From positions 186,001 to 250,000 of the forward strand of contig NZ_CADIKI010000011.1 in the NCBI RefSeq assembly GCF_902859935.1: 64,000 nt of DNA, written 5' to 3'. The position numbers were made by a program, and so were the translations under genes. Shown here piece after piece: positions 45,226 to 56,213 of this stretch; the first letter of the stretch is position 1, and every line of letters begins with the position of its first letter. The notes under the pieces were generated by a model. It searched no databases. It was not told the DNA's origin and saw only the letters and a program-made list of their open reading frames with translations. The stretch comes from Paraburkholderia fynbosensis (GTDB taxonomy: Bacteria; Pseudomonadota; Gammaproteobacteria; Burkholderiales; Burkholderiaceae).

Positions 45226-46426
45226 AAGTATTTCGGCGCGTCGGAGAGGACGGTTTCTGATGTTTTCTTTCCGGGAGTGCTTTCTCTTTGGTAACTCAAC
45301 CGAAGGCTCTTCCGCGTGACGGTTCTCACGGCCTGCTGCCAACTGAAGCCTGATTCGACAGTCACTTCAAGCGCGAATCCGTGATACTCATACGTGCGCG
45401 TCATGGCCAGCTCCGCTCTCACTTGCCGTGCCTGCATTCGCGGATACCCGTTCGGCGCATTGCCAAACTGACGCGAGAAGCCCTCACAGATCGGCTCTAC
45501 CTCCAGTGGACAAACTGCTGCGCATCGGCCGTCGGCGCGCCCCATGCGGCGAAGACCGGCGTGTCGAAGCCAATCAATCGAGCCGGTCGATGCGCGATTT
45601 GTCAGCCATGGTCGATCAAGCGACGAAAGCGCACTGGGACGCAGGAGTGCGCGTGTCCCTATTGCGGCCGCGGTTCATGTGGTCGTCGACTTCGGCGGCA
45701 CAGCCGAGCATGCGCGGATACGCACGCGCATGAAACGGGCGAGTGGCGTTTGACGCCGGACGTCACCGGTGACTTTGAAGAACTGATAGCTCTTTATGAC
45801 GTGCAACTTGCCCGCGCACCACTGCATGCCGAAGAGCAACTCAGGGAGTTTTTCGCAGGAACGGAAAGCTCGCCTATCCTCGTCGAGGAGTAACTCTCGC
45901 GCCGCTGCACTAGATCGTGGGTATTTGAATTCAGGCTATGAAACGCCTGATGGGCGCAGCCAGCGTGTCTGCACAGCATTGCGAGGTTGAACCGGTTCAG
46001 CCGGCATCCGACCGCAGCGCGGCAGTTGGAAACGGCTCGCGACTCTTATGCGAGCGGCTGCGCGCGTTGGTTGTCCCGTTGCCTCATGAATTCGTCGCGC
46101 TTGCGGCGCGTAGGCAGCAAAGGGCAGTCCAATGCATCGGGCAGAACGGCCATCTACGCGTCCGTTTTACCAGCGTGAATGTTGACCGCGTCTACGGGGT
46201 CGGTGGCGAACCGCTCGCGATTACTCGGCCAGCCGGTCTGGAGGCTGTTCGGCGAAGAGGACATTCATGAATACGGCGCGTGACTCCCTGCGGCTCAGTC
46301 CCGACGGCCTCATCGCCACCTTGGACTCTCCACGTGGCGCATGGGGCGAGACAGAACTACTCAGCTTTTGCATTACAGCCATTCAATGACTATGCTTTGA
46401 TCCCGTTCCGCGCATGCGAGACCGCA
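45226..46426. other. gene-poor region, no secure gene
   Basis: About 1.2 kb. The best candidate is the end of a plus-strand frame finishing at 45893 (LTPDVTGDFEELIALYDVQLARAPLHAEEQLREFFAG), whose last 50 codons look protein-like while its upstream part does not; it may be the remnant of a gene. Frames at 45938-46270 have no recognisable domain. Confidence 0.35.
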
Positions 46427-46678
46427 ATGACAACCGCTAATGTACGTCGGTATGTGGTCAATACGCAGGAAACGTATGAACGGAATGCGTGGCGATCGGC
46501 TTTCTTTGTGGGCGTCGACGATCCGGATCCCGCTGCGGCGTTCTTTGGCGAAAGCAATCCTGGCCCGCTGTTTAGTACGGCTGACGGGGCCGCAACCGCT
46601 GCGCTTCGCCGCGGAGTTGAATTTGCCAGCGGACTGCCCGACCCCGCCGTGATCGGCCTGTTGACCCTCTATCCATAA
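46427..46678 (+). CDS. hypothetical protein, 83 residues
   Basis: Starts at ATG 46427 (MTTANVRRYVVNTQETYERNAWRSAFFVGVDDPDPAAAFFGESNPGPLFST...), within a longer open frame from 46280 whose first part is not protein-like. Composition is balanced with an aromatic-rich centre. No family recognised and the ribosome site is poor. Soluble, no signal peptide. Confidence 0.4.
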   Translation: MTTANVRRYVVNTQETYERNAWRSAFFVGVDDPDPAAAFFGESNPGPLFSTADGAATAALRRGVEFASGLPDPAVIGLLTLYP

Positions 46679-47038
46679 GTGCGCTTCGCGCCGCGAAGGC
46701 AGGCCAAAGGTCTGGCGCAGTTCTGTCCGTTGGCATCACTGTCGGCCTCTTCAAACCGCGATGTATATACATTGTCTTTGTAACTTGTACCGCCGCCGTC
46801 GATACATGCAGGGCACGCGCCGGTATCGCGCAGCCTGTCTGGCTATTTCCAGCGTCGGCGTGCAGGCATGAGGCACGCGGTTTGCATGAGTCAGTGAGGC
46901 TGACGGTACAGGCGACACGAGCCGGCAACGAATGCGGATTGGCCGAGATGCGCGATGCCAGTTCCGGCAGCGACATAGCTGCGACCACGACTGGATTCCG
47001 CCGACAAACGGATACCGAAACGATAGCAGGAGCCCTCG
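46679..47038. other. intergenic region, no supported gene
   Basis: About 360 bp upstream of the small lipoprotein gene; it presumably holds that gene's promoter. No domain, repeat or RNA structure recognised. Confidence 0.35.
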
Positions 47039-47221
47039 ATGAAACTGCACATGAAATATGCCGCGATCGCGGCATCGATTGTACTTCTCGCGATTGGCAC
47101 AACGGCCTGCAAGCGCGCAGACAATAGCAGCGATGCAGGCAGTTCGGCGGTCGGCGCCAGCGGGACGATGAGCGCTCCCGCCACACCAGGCGCCATGGGC
47201 GCGAGTGGTGCCAGCCAGTAG
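47039..47221 (+). CDS. small lipoprotein
   Basis: 60 residues with CAGGAG seven bases upstream. A short positively charged start, a hydrophobic run (AAIAASIVLLAIG) and the lipobox-like TTAC with Cys 24 predict a lipid-anchored envelope protein. The mature 37 residues are Ser/Gly/Ala-rich low complexity, common in small beta-proteobacterial lipoproteins of unknown role. Confidence 0.65.
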   Translation: MKLHMKYAAIAASIVLLAIGTTACKRADNSSDAGSSAVGASGTMSAPATPGAMGASGASQ

Positions 47222-47744
47222 CGGAAATGGAGACAGCCGGCGTGTCGCCGCGTGATTCACGTTGCGCGCCGGTCTGGACGTCAGGTATTGGCGCTGGCGA
47301 TAGTGGGCAGCACGCGACCAGCGGCCGGGAGTCCTGACAGCCGGGCGGGGGAGGTCGAATGCCAACCGGACACGGCCGTTGCCGTCTGACCCGCACCGTG
47401 ATCAACACGTCTGGCGAGCAACAGATCACGCTGGCCTACCCATGCGGACAGACCTGCGTCGGCATTCCAACCTTCCTCAATGTCCACGCGGACGCGGGGC
47501 GTGAATCCGTCGCGCACTCCACCGGCTCAGGACTGCCTCGACGGTCATGGATGGCGCGCGCCGCGAACCTTGAGCGTGCCGTCACGGGCTCGACGCTATT
47601 CGGCTCCCGTTCGTTGTCGCCAGGAATGCCGTTCCAGTTCCGCGAACCTCTTCACCGCTCCATCGACTCCGCAACGGGAACCGTCGGGTCGTCGTTCGCG
47701 CATGGGCACCACGGTGACCCGCCTGCCGGATGTCCGTTTCGACG
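47222..47744. other. intergenic region, no supported gene
   Basis: About 520 bp. A plus-strand frame (47359-47757) is open across most of it but shows no domain and would converge on the 47745-48131 gene; it is not called. Confidence 0.35.
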
Positions 47745-48131
47745 CTACAACTCGTAGGGAGCGTCCGGTATGTCGAGCAGCGCATCGTCGACGTCGAGTT
47801 CAACAGAGCATGCGCCTTGCAGCGGTGGCGGATCCTGTTGCTCGCTAAAGCGCGCGCGAACCAGTTCACAGAGTCGGTCGCGGACCACGGCACGTGAGGA
47901 CGTATCAAGGGCTGCATAGCGATCGATCTGTTGTCGGGAGAACCGGACGGTGATGGCACACCGCGCATCAAGGGACGCATCCCTGTGCGACTCCACCACC
48001 CACGAGAGGTGGATGAAAAAAACTGACCCCTCGTCATAGCTGCTGACAGCGGCTGCCTTCGCGGACTCAAAGACTTCCGAAAGCGCCAGTTCGATTTCTT
48101 CGATACGTTGGGGCAAATCTATCTGGTTCAT
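47745..48131 (-). CDS. conserved hypothetical protein, possibly DUF3022
   Basis: 128 residues from ATG 48131 (MNQIDLPQRIEEIELALSEVFESAKAAAVSSYDEGSVFFIHLSWVVESHRDASLDARCAITVRFSRQQIDRYAALD). The pattern recalls a Burkholderia-restricted family of unknown function (DUF3022) from memory; I could not check it. Acidic, soluble, no signal peptide, ending in an Asp-rich tail (VELDVDDALLDIPDAPYEL). A longer frame begins at 48182 but has no better start signal. Single-gene unit. Confidence 0.6.
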   Translation of the reverse strand: MNQIDLPQRIEEIELALSEVFESAKAAAVSSYDEGSVFFIHLSWVVESHRDASLDARCAITVRFSRQQIDRYAALDTSSRAVVRDRLCELVRARFSEQQDPPPLQGACSVELDVDDALLDIPDAPYEL

Positions 48132-48554
48132 GATTACATCCTTGTAGATTCGGCTGACCGGGATACATAAGCGTCCCGGCAAACGGCCGGATACATGCGG
48201 TCCCCGAACGGACCGATGCCCAGCAATATTGAGGATCTCCGTGCCGCTGAAGGCCGAGGCTAAAGGGCATCATCGGCATATGAGCATCTCAATCGTTTCC
48301 GTATGACATGTTGCGCGGCGAACGGCGTGTCTGCTCGTCTGCCAACTCACACACGCCGACGCTCACGCGTTCATGCGCTTTCCGGCGAAGTAACGCTCGG
48401 CATCGGAGCGAGGCGCTACGCACATCACGGATGCGAGCCGAGCGTTGGGCGAGCTGCGCGACGGCGCAGATTCATCGGCGGGGCCGTGCCGTATATGCGG
48501 TGATTCGATCAGGGCAGAGCGGATTTTGCCCTCACTTCTCGCCTGACGAACCGG
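48132..48554. other. intergenic region, no supported gene
   Basis: About 420 bp between two leftward genes. Short plus-strand frames (48303-48583) are Arg-rich shadow-like sequence. Nothing else recognised. Confidence 0.35.
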
Positions 48555-49088
48555 TTACGACGAGCCGTCCGAATCCACTTTAGCCACGTTGGATACCCGG
48601 CGCTCCAGTTTCATGTACATGTCCGCCGCTACGATGCCAAAGACAATGTGAACGAGCGCGCTGACCCAGTTCCGCGCCTCCGCGAACCACGGAAAAAATT
48701 GGGTCATGCCATAGAAATTGATTATGTAGACGATCACGCCGAAAACGGCACCCGCGAACGTTGCCATGCCCACGCTCGAGTCGAGACTGAACGACACCGC
48801 GATCAGGCTGAGGATGAGCGCGAGAACGATTGCAAGGGCAAAATGGACGATGAAGGCTGCAAGGACAATGCCCACAGAGAACGCATGCGGCGATTGCAAT
48901 GCGCCACGACCCAAGATGATAGCGGCGATCATGCGTGGCGGTTCCGTCAGGCTCTGGCCCGTCACGAGCGCCGTCAGAAAAACCCCCAATATGAGGAATA
49001 TCGCTCCGGCGATAACCCCCGCCAGGGCGGCTGCCCGCCAGTCGGGCTGACGGTGCGTGAAATGATGGGAATCCAGGTGAAGTTCCAC
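48555..49088 (-). CDS. four-helix integral membrane protein (hypothetical)
   Basis: 177 residues with four well-defined hydrophobic segments at about 18-42 (AAALAGVIAGAIFLILGVFLTALV), 70-100 (FSVGIVLAAFIVHFALAIVLALILSLIAV), 108-130 (MATFAGAVFGVIVYIINFYGM) and 140-160 (WVSALVHIVFGIVAADMYM). A His-rich, short N terminus (LDSHHFTHRQPDW) faces the cytoplasm. Homologous small membrane proteins of unknown function are frequent in Burkholderiales. No neighbour suggests a role; an IS6 relic lies just upstream. Confidence 0.75.
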   Translation of the reverse strand: MELHLDSHHFTHRQPDWRAAALAGVIAGAIFLILGVFLTALVTGQSLTEPPRMIAAIILGRGALQSPHAFSVGIVLAAFIVHFALAIVLALILSLIAVSFSLDSSVGMATFAGAVFGVIVYIINFYGMTQFFPWFAEARNWVSALVHIVFGIVAADMYMKLERRVSNVAKVDSDGSS

Positions 49089-49245
49089 AATTACTCTCCC
49101 GATCGATCCGGATAATTCATTTTAGGTCGAGCAGTCGATCCTGCCGGATGCAAGCGCGTGGACCTGTGGCGCCAGCGTGCGCGAAATCGGGCTCCGGTGC
49201 AAATAGGCGGTCTGGAGGAGATCTTTGCCATATAGAAAGGATACC

Positions 49246-49818
49246 TCACGAAGCGGACAGGACGGCCTTCCAAACTATGGGTGCAGCGGTATCTTTGAGG
49301 CCGAGCTTCGCGAGACTGAATTGGCCTTTGCGTCGAGTCCTCAGGCAGCAAGCCATCGGACTTCATCTCGCGCACGGTGCGATCCCGCGTAACCATCGAG
49401 CGTGATGGTCTTCGGTGGCTGGCCTTGATGCTTGATTGCCTTCCTGAAAAAGGCTTTTGCCGCCTTCACGTCGCGCCTGGCGCTGAGCATGAAATCTACC
49501 GTCTGCTCCTGCCGATCTACTGCCCGATAAAGGCAGACGCACTTACCGCGCAGCCTGAGGTAAGTCTCGTCGACACGCCACGTCTGCCCGGTGGGCCCGT
49601 CAAAGCGGTTCCACTGTTTGACGAACTCCCGGCGCAAAGCGCCGCACCCAGCGGAGGATCGTCGTGTGCGCCAGCGATAGACGTCGTTGCGCCATCGTCT
49701 CGACCAGATCGCGCAGGCTAAGCTTGTAGCGCAAGTACCAGCGAACACACAGAATGATCACATCGCGGTCAGAGTGACGGCCTGCGAACAGTTCGTCAAA
49801 GCTCTTCAGCTTGCTCAT
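49246..49818 (-). pseudogene. IS6-family transposase remnant with frameshifts and internal deletion
   Basis: Read leftward: SFDELFAGRHSDRDVIILCVRWYLRYKLSLRDLVETMAQRRLSLAHTTILRWVRRFAP, a shift near 49625, then KQWNRFDGPTGQTWRVDETYLRLRGKCVCLYRAVDRQEQTVDFMLSARRDVKAAKAFFRKAIKHQGQPPKTITLDGYAGSHR, a second shift near 49385 to VREMKSDGLLPED, and a third to GQFSLAKLGLKDTAAPIVWKAVLSAS with a stop at 49246. The first two DDE acidic residues are present, but about 50 residues between LLPED and GQF, including the final catalytic Glu region, are missing. No terminal inverted repeats found. Confidence 0.85.
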
Positions 49819-50049
49819 CGTCGGCTCTCAATTCGTTCAGTCCGATACCTTAACCGATTCGCCCCGCGCTATTTGCACCATGTATGGACGACTCCCTGTT
49901 GCGAAGCAGTCCGGGTTCTCCGGCATCAGGTCGAGGATGCAGCCATGTACCCGGGCTCGGTTCGCAGCGCTCGCTGCAGGCCCACGGTGAATATCCGCGA
50001 GCAGGTGCCCCCATCAGAGCCACGGGCTCGATCGAGATCGGTTGAAAAA

Positions 50050-50443
50050 AGTGGATGCCAACATTCCGTAAAAAGGAAATCGAAGCTGAGTTGGCACGGG
50101 TCAAGCGGAAGCTGGCTGAAAGCGAAGATAGAGCGTGATTTGCTAAAAAATGCACGGTCTGCTTCGCGAAGCAGTCGCGGCGAGGTACGGCACGATTGAG
50201 CAGATGCGACAGGGACTATGTTGTGCCGCCGAAGTGCGGGCTGCCGGGTGTTTCGGTAAGTGGATATGACACATGGCACAAACGTCCTGCATCGCCCCGG
50301 GCATAGCAGGACCCACGCCTCGAAGCCGAGGTACTGGCGGCGCGTCAGCGCATGCACGAAGCTTCGGAGCAGAGCGTCTGCGGAAATACCTCGACGGGCA
50401 CGGCGCGCGAGTCGGGGTTCGCCAGGTTCGGCGCAACCGGCCA
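50050..50443 (+). pseudogene. IS3-family orfA end and orfB beginning, several frameshifts
   Basis: Pieces in changing frames spell an IS3 element: RKKEIEAELARVKRKLAE then ERDLLK and CTVCFAKQSR (OrfA leucine-zipper end), RYGTIEQMRQG (OrfB start), GVSVSGYDTWHKRPAS, and RSFGAERLRKYLDGHGARVGVRQVRR. At least four one-base shifts separate them. The match stops abruptly at about 50443, where the next OrfB part is found on the opposite strand. Confidence 0.75.
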
Positions 50444-50535
50444 GGCGTGCTTCGAATTGGTCGTCGCCTTGAATTTGCGCGTTTGCCTGAAGCGCAGCCC
50501 GAGCTTTTTGCGCAGTCGCTTTATGCCTTCACGCG
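50437..50535 (-). pseudogene. inverted segment of IS3-family orfB
   Basis: Minus-strand frame reads KRLRKKLGLRFRQTRKFKATTNSKHAWPVAPNLAN, the OrfB stretch that normally follows the VRRIR sequence ending the plus-strand remnant at about 50443. Its opposite orientation points to an inversion with a breakpoint near 50440, or to a second, oppositely inserted copy. Confidence 0.7.
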
Positions 50536-50813
50536 GATTGCGGCTTTTAAATTAGTTTTCGATATTCTGGATATCGAACAACTGACGTCTCGTTGGGCGA
50601 GTGGGTGTTCGCGGTCGATCGAGCGCGGCTCGCCAGAGTGGTCCGTCACGAAGACCAATACGCTGACAAGGTTATATACACAGGTCTAGAATGAAATTGG
50701 TGTTGGGCCATCCGCGAAATACTTCTCCCGTAACGAAAGCAATTCGCGACGTGGCTAGGAATCCCCACAGAGGACAGTGTCGCTCCCCAAACGTGCGGAT
50801 TTCGTTTCGAGGT

Positions 50814-50838
50814 AATCAGGACCAATTGGGTCCTGATT
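50814..50838. promoter_or_regulatory. 25-bp palindrome, probable Rrf2/IscR-type operator of the suf operon
   Basis: Perfect 10-bp arms AATCAGGACC (50814-50823) and GGTCCTGATT (50829-50838) around AATTG, ending 17 bp before the regulator start codon and just ahead of GGGAG. The GACC-N5-GGTC core and 25-bp length resemble IscR-type sites. Its position over the start region suits autorepression of the operon. Confidence 0.65.
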
Positions 50839-50855
50839 AAACGGGAGATGTTCCG

Positions 50856-51355
50856 ATGTTGCGCATGAGCAAACTTGCCGATTACGGCACGGTGATCATG
50901 ACCGCGATGGCGCGCGATCCCGATGCCGTCCACAGTGCAAGCAGCATTGCTACGGCGACCGGCGTCGCGAGGCCTACGGTGTCAAAGGTGCTGAAAGTGC
51001 TGACGCGCGGTGGTGTCGTGGAGTCGCTGCGTGGCACAAACGGCGGTTACCTGCTGCCGCGGCCGCCCGGGCGGATCACGCTGGCGGAAGTAATCGCCGC
51101 TGTCGACGGCCCCATCGGGATGACCGAATGCAGCACGACGCCGGGCCTGTGTATCCAGGAGGCGGCGTGCGCGGTGCGCGCCAACTGGCAGAAGATCAAT
51201 CGCCTGATTTACGAAGCGTTGCAGCAGGTCACGCTGGCGGACATGGCGGGCCCCGCGTTGCGCGCAGTCGATATCAGCGCGATCCGCGCCCGTAGTATCC
51301 CAAGCCGCCGCGCGGGCGCGATGCCCGCCAGCAGATCGACTGACGGAGGCCACGC

Positions 51356-51359
<4 letters not shown>
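50856..51359 (+). CDS. Rrf2-family iron-sulfur regulator of the suf operon
   Basis: 167 residues. Winged helix about 5-70 (LADYGTVIMTAMARDPDAVHSASSIATATGVARPTVSKVLKVLTRGGVVESLRGTNGGYLL). Three cysteines, Cys 92, Cys 99 and Cys 105 in TECSTTPGLCIQEAAC, correspond to the IscR cluster ligands (C92/C98/C104), with one extra residue between the first two. Such proteins sense Fe-S supply by holding a 2Fe-2S cluster. GGGAG precedes the start, and the stop overlaps sufB (ATGA). It probably represses the operon through the palindrome at 50814-50838. Confidence 0.92.
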
Positions 51360-52804
<1,445 letters not shown>

Positions 52805-52831
52805 ACCTCAGCGATTCGAAGGATTCGGACC

Positions 52832-53623
52832 ATGCTTGAAATCAGCAATCTGCAGGTCGAAGTCGACGGCAAGAAAATTCTGTATGGCATCGATCTGAGT
52901 GTAAAGGCCGGCGAGGTGCACGCGATCATGGGCCCGAATGGCTCGGGAAAGAGCACGCTTGCCCAGGTGTTGGCCGGGCGCGAGGACTTTGCTGTCACGG
53001 GCGGCGAGGTCTCGTATCTCGGCCGTGATCTGCTGGCGCTCGCACCCGAAGAGCGCGCACACCAAGGACTGTTTCTCGCGTTCCAGTATCCCGTCGAGAT
53101 ACCCGGCGTGAGCAACGTTTATCTGCTGAAGGCGGCGTTGAATGCGCAGCGGCGGTATCGTGGCGAGCCGGAGCTCGATGCGATGGAGTTTCTGCAACGG
53201 GTCAAGGAGAGGATGACGCTGATGCAGATGGACGAGAGTTTGCTGTATCGCGCCGTGAACGAAGGTTTTTCCGGCGGAGAGAAGAAACGCAACGAGATTC
53301 TGCAGATGGTCGTGCTGGAGCCCCGGCTCGCCATTCTCGACGAAACGGATTCCGGACTCGACATCGACGCATTGCAGATTGTCGCGCAGGGTGTCAACAG
53401 CATGCGCAGTCCAGAACGGGCGATCGTGCTCGTGACGCACTATCAGCGGCTATTGGACTACGTCGTGCCGGATCGCGTGCATGTGCTGGCGAATGGCCGG
53501 ATCGTGAAGTCGGGGTCCCGTGAACTCGCGCTGGAACTGGAGCGTAGAGGCTATGGTTGGATCGCCGATGAAGTGGTGCAACCAGAAAATAGAGCAAACC
53601 AGGAAAGTGCGGGGCATCCATGA
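52832..53623 (+). CDS. sufC: Fe-S assembly ATPase SufC
   Basis: 263 residues. Walker A GPNGSGKST, QYPVEIPGV region after the Q-loop, signature SGGEKKRNEILQM and Walker B LAILDETDSGLDIDAL are the SufC form, in which DETDSGLD is diagnostic. It powers conformational change of SufB and SufD. Overlaps sufD by four bases. Confidence 0.97.
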   Translation: MLEISNLQVEVDGKKILYGIDLSVKAGEVHAIMGPNGSGKSTLAQVLAGREDFAVTGGEVSYLGRDLLALAPEERAHQGLFLAFQYPVEIPGVSNVYLLKAALNAQRRYRGEPELDAMEFLQRVKERMTLMQMDESLLYRAVNEGFSGGEKKRNEILQMVVLEPRLAILDETDSGLDIDALQIVAQGVNSMRSPERAIVLVTHYQRLLDYVVPDRVHVLANGRIVKSGSRELALELERRGYGWIADEVVQPENRANQESAGHP

Positions 53624-54963
53624 AAAACGAATCCCTCGACTACTTCCATCAGGCTTTTGCGCAACTCGCGCAGACGTTGCCCGGCGCTGAGATTCCGTGG
53701 CTGCGTGCCGCGCGCCGAAGCGCGTACGACCAGTTCGACGCGCTGGGTTTCCCGACCACGCGGCACGAGGACTGGAAATACACGAACGTGTCGGCGATCG
53801 GCAAGCGTTCCTGGCATTTCAGGGCGCAACGCACCGACCGCCTCGACCTCGGCGGCGATAGCGACGCGCGCCGCATCGTCGATGTACTCGAGCTGGACCC
53901 TGCCGGTCATCGACTGGTCTTTGTCAACGGTCGGCATGTGCCGCGGCTGTCGAAACTGAATGATTTGCCACACGGGGTATTTGTGGGCTCGCTCACCCGG
54001 GCGTTGAGAGAAATGCCACAACAACTGGAAGCGGCAATCGCCTCGCAGGCATATGTCGACGGCTTTGCCGCGCTAAACACGGCGTTTATGACGGACGGGT
54101 TTGCCATCGTGCTGCCCCCTGGGGAGGTCATCGATCAACCGCTGCAGATACTATTCCTGACCGACGAAGCGGGACTTGCGGTGCAGCCGTTCAATGTGGT
54201 GCTTGCAGGAGCACGCTCGCGCTGCATGATCGTCGAGCACTTTGTCGGGCTCGGCGACGACGCGTACTGGACTAATGCGGTTACCCGCATTGTCGCAGAC
54301 GAGCAGGCGGACGTGCAGCACTACCGGTTGCAGCAAGAGAGCCCGAAGGCTTTTCATATCGCGTCGCTCGCCGCTGCGCAGCGACGCGGCAGCTGTTTTA
54401 CCTCACATGCGTTTGCGTTTGGCGCCGCGTTGTCGCGCACGGGCATCCGCACTAGCCTGAACGCCGCGAACGCGCAAGCCGCGTTGAACGGTCTCTATTT
54501 CGTTGGCGGCCGGCAGCACGTCGATCACCATACGCGCATCGATCACGCGGAGCCGCACGGCACGAGTCGCGAATACTACCGCGGCGTGCTCGACGGCGCT
54601 GCGCGTGGCGTGTTCAACGGGCGCGTCATCGTGCATCGCGATGCGCAGCAAACGGACACGCATCAGGCGAATCACAACCTGCTGCTGTCACGCGATGCGG
54701 AAATCGACACGAAGCCACAACTCGAGATCTACGCCGACGACGTGAAATGCACACACGGCGCGACGGTCGGTCAACTGGACGACAACCAGCTGTTCTATTT
54801 ACGTGCACGAGGTGTCGAGGAGCGCATGGCGCGGGCGCTACTGACATACGCATTTGCGCGCGACGTTGTCGAACGTGTGCGCATCGATTCGCTGCGTGAG
54901 CGGCTCGAAAACCTGCTGTTCGCGCGCACCCCGGAAGGCGAGCGCATCAGGGAGTTGCTATGA
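53620..54963 (+). CDS. sufD: Fe-S assembly protein SufD
   Basis: 447 residues of the SufB/SufD beta-helix family. RAARRSAYDQFDALGFPTTRHEDWKYTNVSAI near the start and the C-terminal KPQLEIYADDVKCTHGATVGQLDDNQLFYLRARGVEERMARALLTYAFARDVVERV, including the conserved His of CTHGAT, are typical SufD. Partner of SufB in the scaffold. Stop overlaps sufS (ATGA). Confidence 0.96.
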   Translation: MKNESLDYFHQAFAQLAQTLPGAEIPWLRAARRSAYDQFDALGFPTTRHEDWKYTNVSAIGKRSWHFRAQRTDRLDLGGDSDARRIVDVLELDPAGHRLVFVNGRHVPRLSKLNDLPHGVFVGSLTRALREMPQQLEAAIASQAYVDGFAALNTAFMTDGFAIVLPPGEVIDQPLQILFLTDEAGLAVQPFNVVLAGARSRCMIVEHFVGLGDDAYWTNAVTRIVADEQADVQHYRLQQESPKAFHIASLAAAQRRGSCFTSHAFAFGAALSRTGIRTSLNAANAQAALNGLYFVGGRQHVDHHTRIDHAEPHGTSREYYRGVLDGAARGVFNGRVIVHRDAQQTDTHQANHNLLLSRDAEIDTKPQLEIYADDVKCTHGATVGQLDDNQLFYLRARGVEERMARALLTYAFARDVVERVRIDSLRERLENLLFARTPEGERIRELL

Positions 54964-56213
54964 AGCCGATCGAACAGATGCAGACGCCCGATCCGCGCAA
55001 TGTCGAGCACTGGCGAGCCGATTTTCCGATTCTGGGCGAGCGCATGCATGGCCGGCCATTGGTCTATCTCGACAATGGCGCCACTACGCAAAAGCCCGCC
55101 TCGGTCATCTACGCGGAAAACGCTTACTACCGGCATAGCAACGCCAATGTGCACCGCGGCGTGCATCTGCTGTCGCAGCGCGCGACCGATTCATTCGAGG
55201 CCGCACGCGCGAAGATTGCACGCCTCGTCAATGCGCAGCGTCCCGAGGAGATCGTATTCGTGCGTGGCACGACCGAGGCGATCAATCTCGTCGCCCAGAG
55301 CTATGCTCGCCCGCAGATCAAGCCCGGCGACGAAATCCTGATTAGCGCGATGGAGCACCATTCGAACATTGTGCCGTGGCAGCTCGTCTGCGAGCAGACG
55401 GGCGCGGCGCTGAAAGTCGTGCCGATCGACGATACGGGTGCGCTCGATGCCGACGCGTACGAGCGTTTGTTGAATGAACGTACGCGGCTCGTCGCGATGA
55501 CGCACCTGGCCAACGCACTCGGCAGCATCAATCCGGTGGAGCGCATCGTTGCAGCGGCACACGCACGGGGCGTGCCGGTGCTGCTGGATGGTGCACAGGC
55601 AATCGCGCATCTGCCGGTTGACGTCCGCGCGATAGATTGCGATTTCTACGCGTTTTCCGGGCATAAGGTGTACGGACCGACTGGCATTGGCGTGCTATAC
55701 GCCAAGGCCGCACTGCTTGAAGCGATGCCGCCGTGGCAGGGCGGCGGCGACATGATCCGCTCGGTAACCTTCGAGAAAACGGAATACAACGCGATTCCGT
55801 GGAAGTTCGAGGCAGGTACGCCGAACATTGCTGGCGCAATTGCGCTGGGCGCGGCGCTCGACTATGTCGATAGCATCGGCATGGAAGTCATCGCCGCGCA
55901 CGAGAACGAACTGCTCGCCTATGCGACGGCCGCCCTGCGGGTGATACCGGGCTTGCGTTTTATAGGTAGCGCACACGACAAGGCAAGCATTCTGTCGTTC
56001 GTGCTCGACGGCGTGCATGCCCATGATGTCGGCACGATTCTCGATCGACACGGAATCGCCGTGCGTGCGGGCCATCATTGCGCGATGCCGGTGATGCAGC
56101 GCTTCGGCGTACCGGCTACCGTGCGCGCGTCGCTCGCCCTCTACAACACGCACCAGGATATCGACGCGCTGATCGAAGGCCTCGTCAAGGTCAGGGAGAT
56201 ATTCGGAACATGA
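54960..56213 (+). CDS. sufS: cysteine desulfurase SufS
   Basis: 417 residues, class II desulfurase. PLP Schiff-base Lys 236 in FSGHKVYGPTGIGVLY, His in MEHHSNIVPWQ, and the persulfide-forming Cys 374 in RAGHHCAMPVMQRFG. Removes sulfur from cysteine and hands it to SufU. Translation is coupled to sufD before and sufU after through ATGA overlaps. Confidence 0.97.
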   Translation: MKPIEQMQTPDPRNVEHWRADFPILGERMHGRPLVYLDNGATTQKPASVIYAENAYYRHSNANVHRGVHLLSQRATDSFEAARAKIARLVNAQRPEEIVFVRGTTEAINLVAQSYARPQIKPGDEILISAMEHHSNIVPWQLVCEQTGAALKVVPIDDTGALDADAYERLLNERTRLVAMTHLANALGSINPVERIVAAAHARGVPVLLDGAQAIAHLPVDVRAIDCDFYAFSGHKVYGPTGIGVLYAKAALLEAMPPWQGGGDMIRSVTFEKTEYNAIPWKFEAGTPNIAGAIALGAALDYVDSIGMEVIAAHENELLAYATAALRVIPGLRFIGSAHDKASILSFVLDGVHAHDVGTILDRHGIAVRAGHHCAMPVMQRFGVPATVRASLALYNTHQDIDALIEGLVKVREIFGT

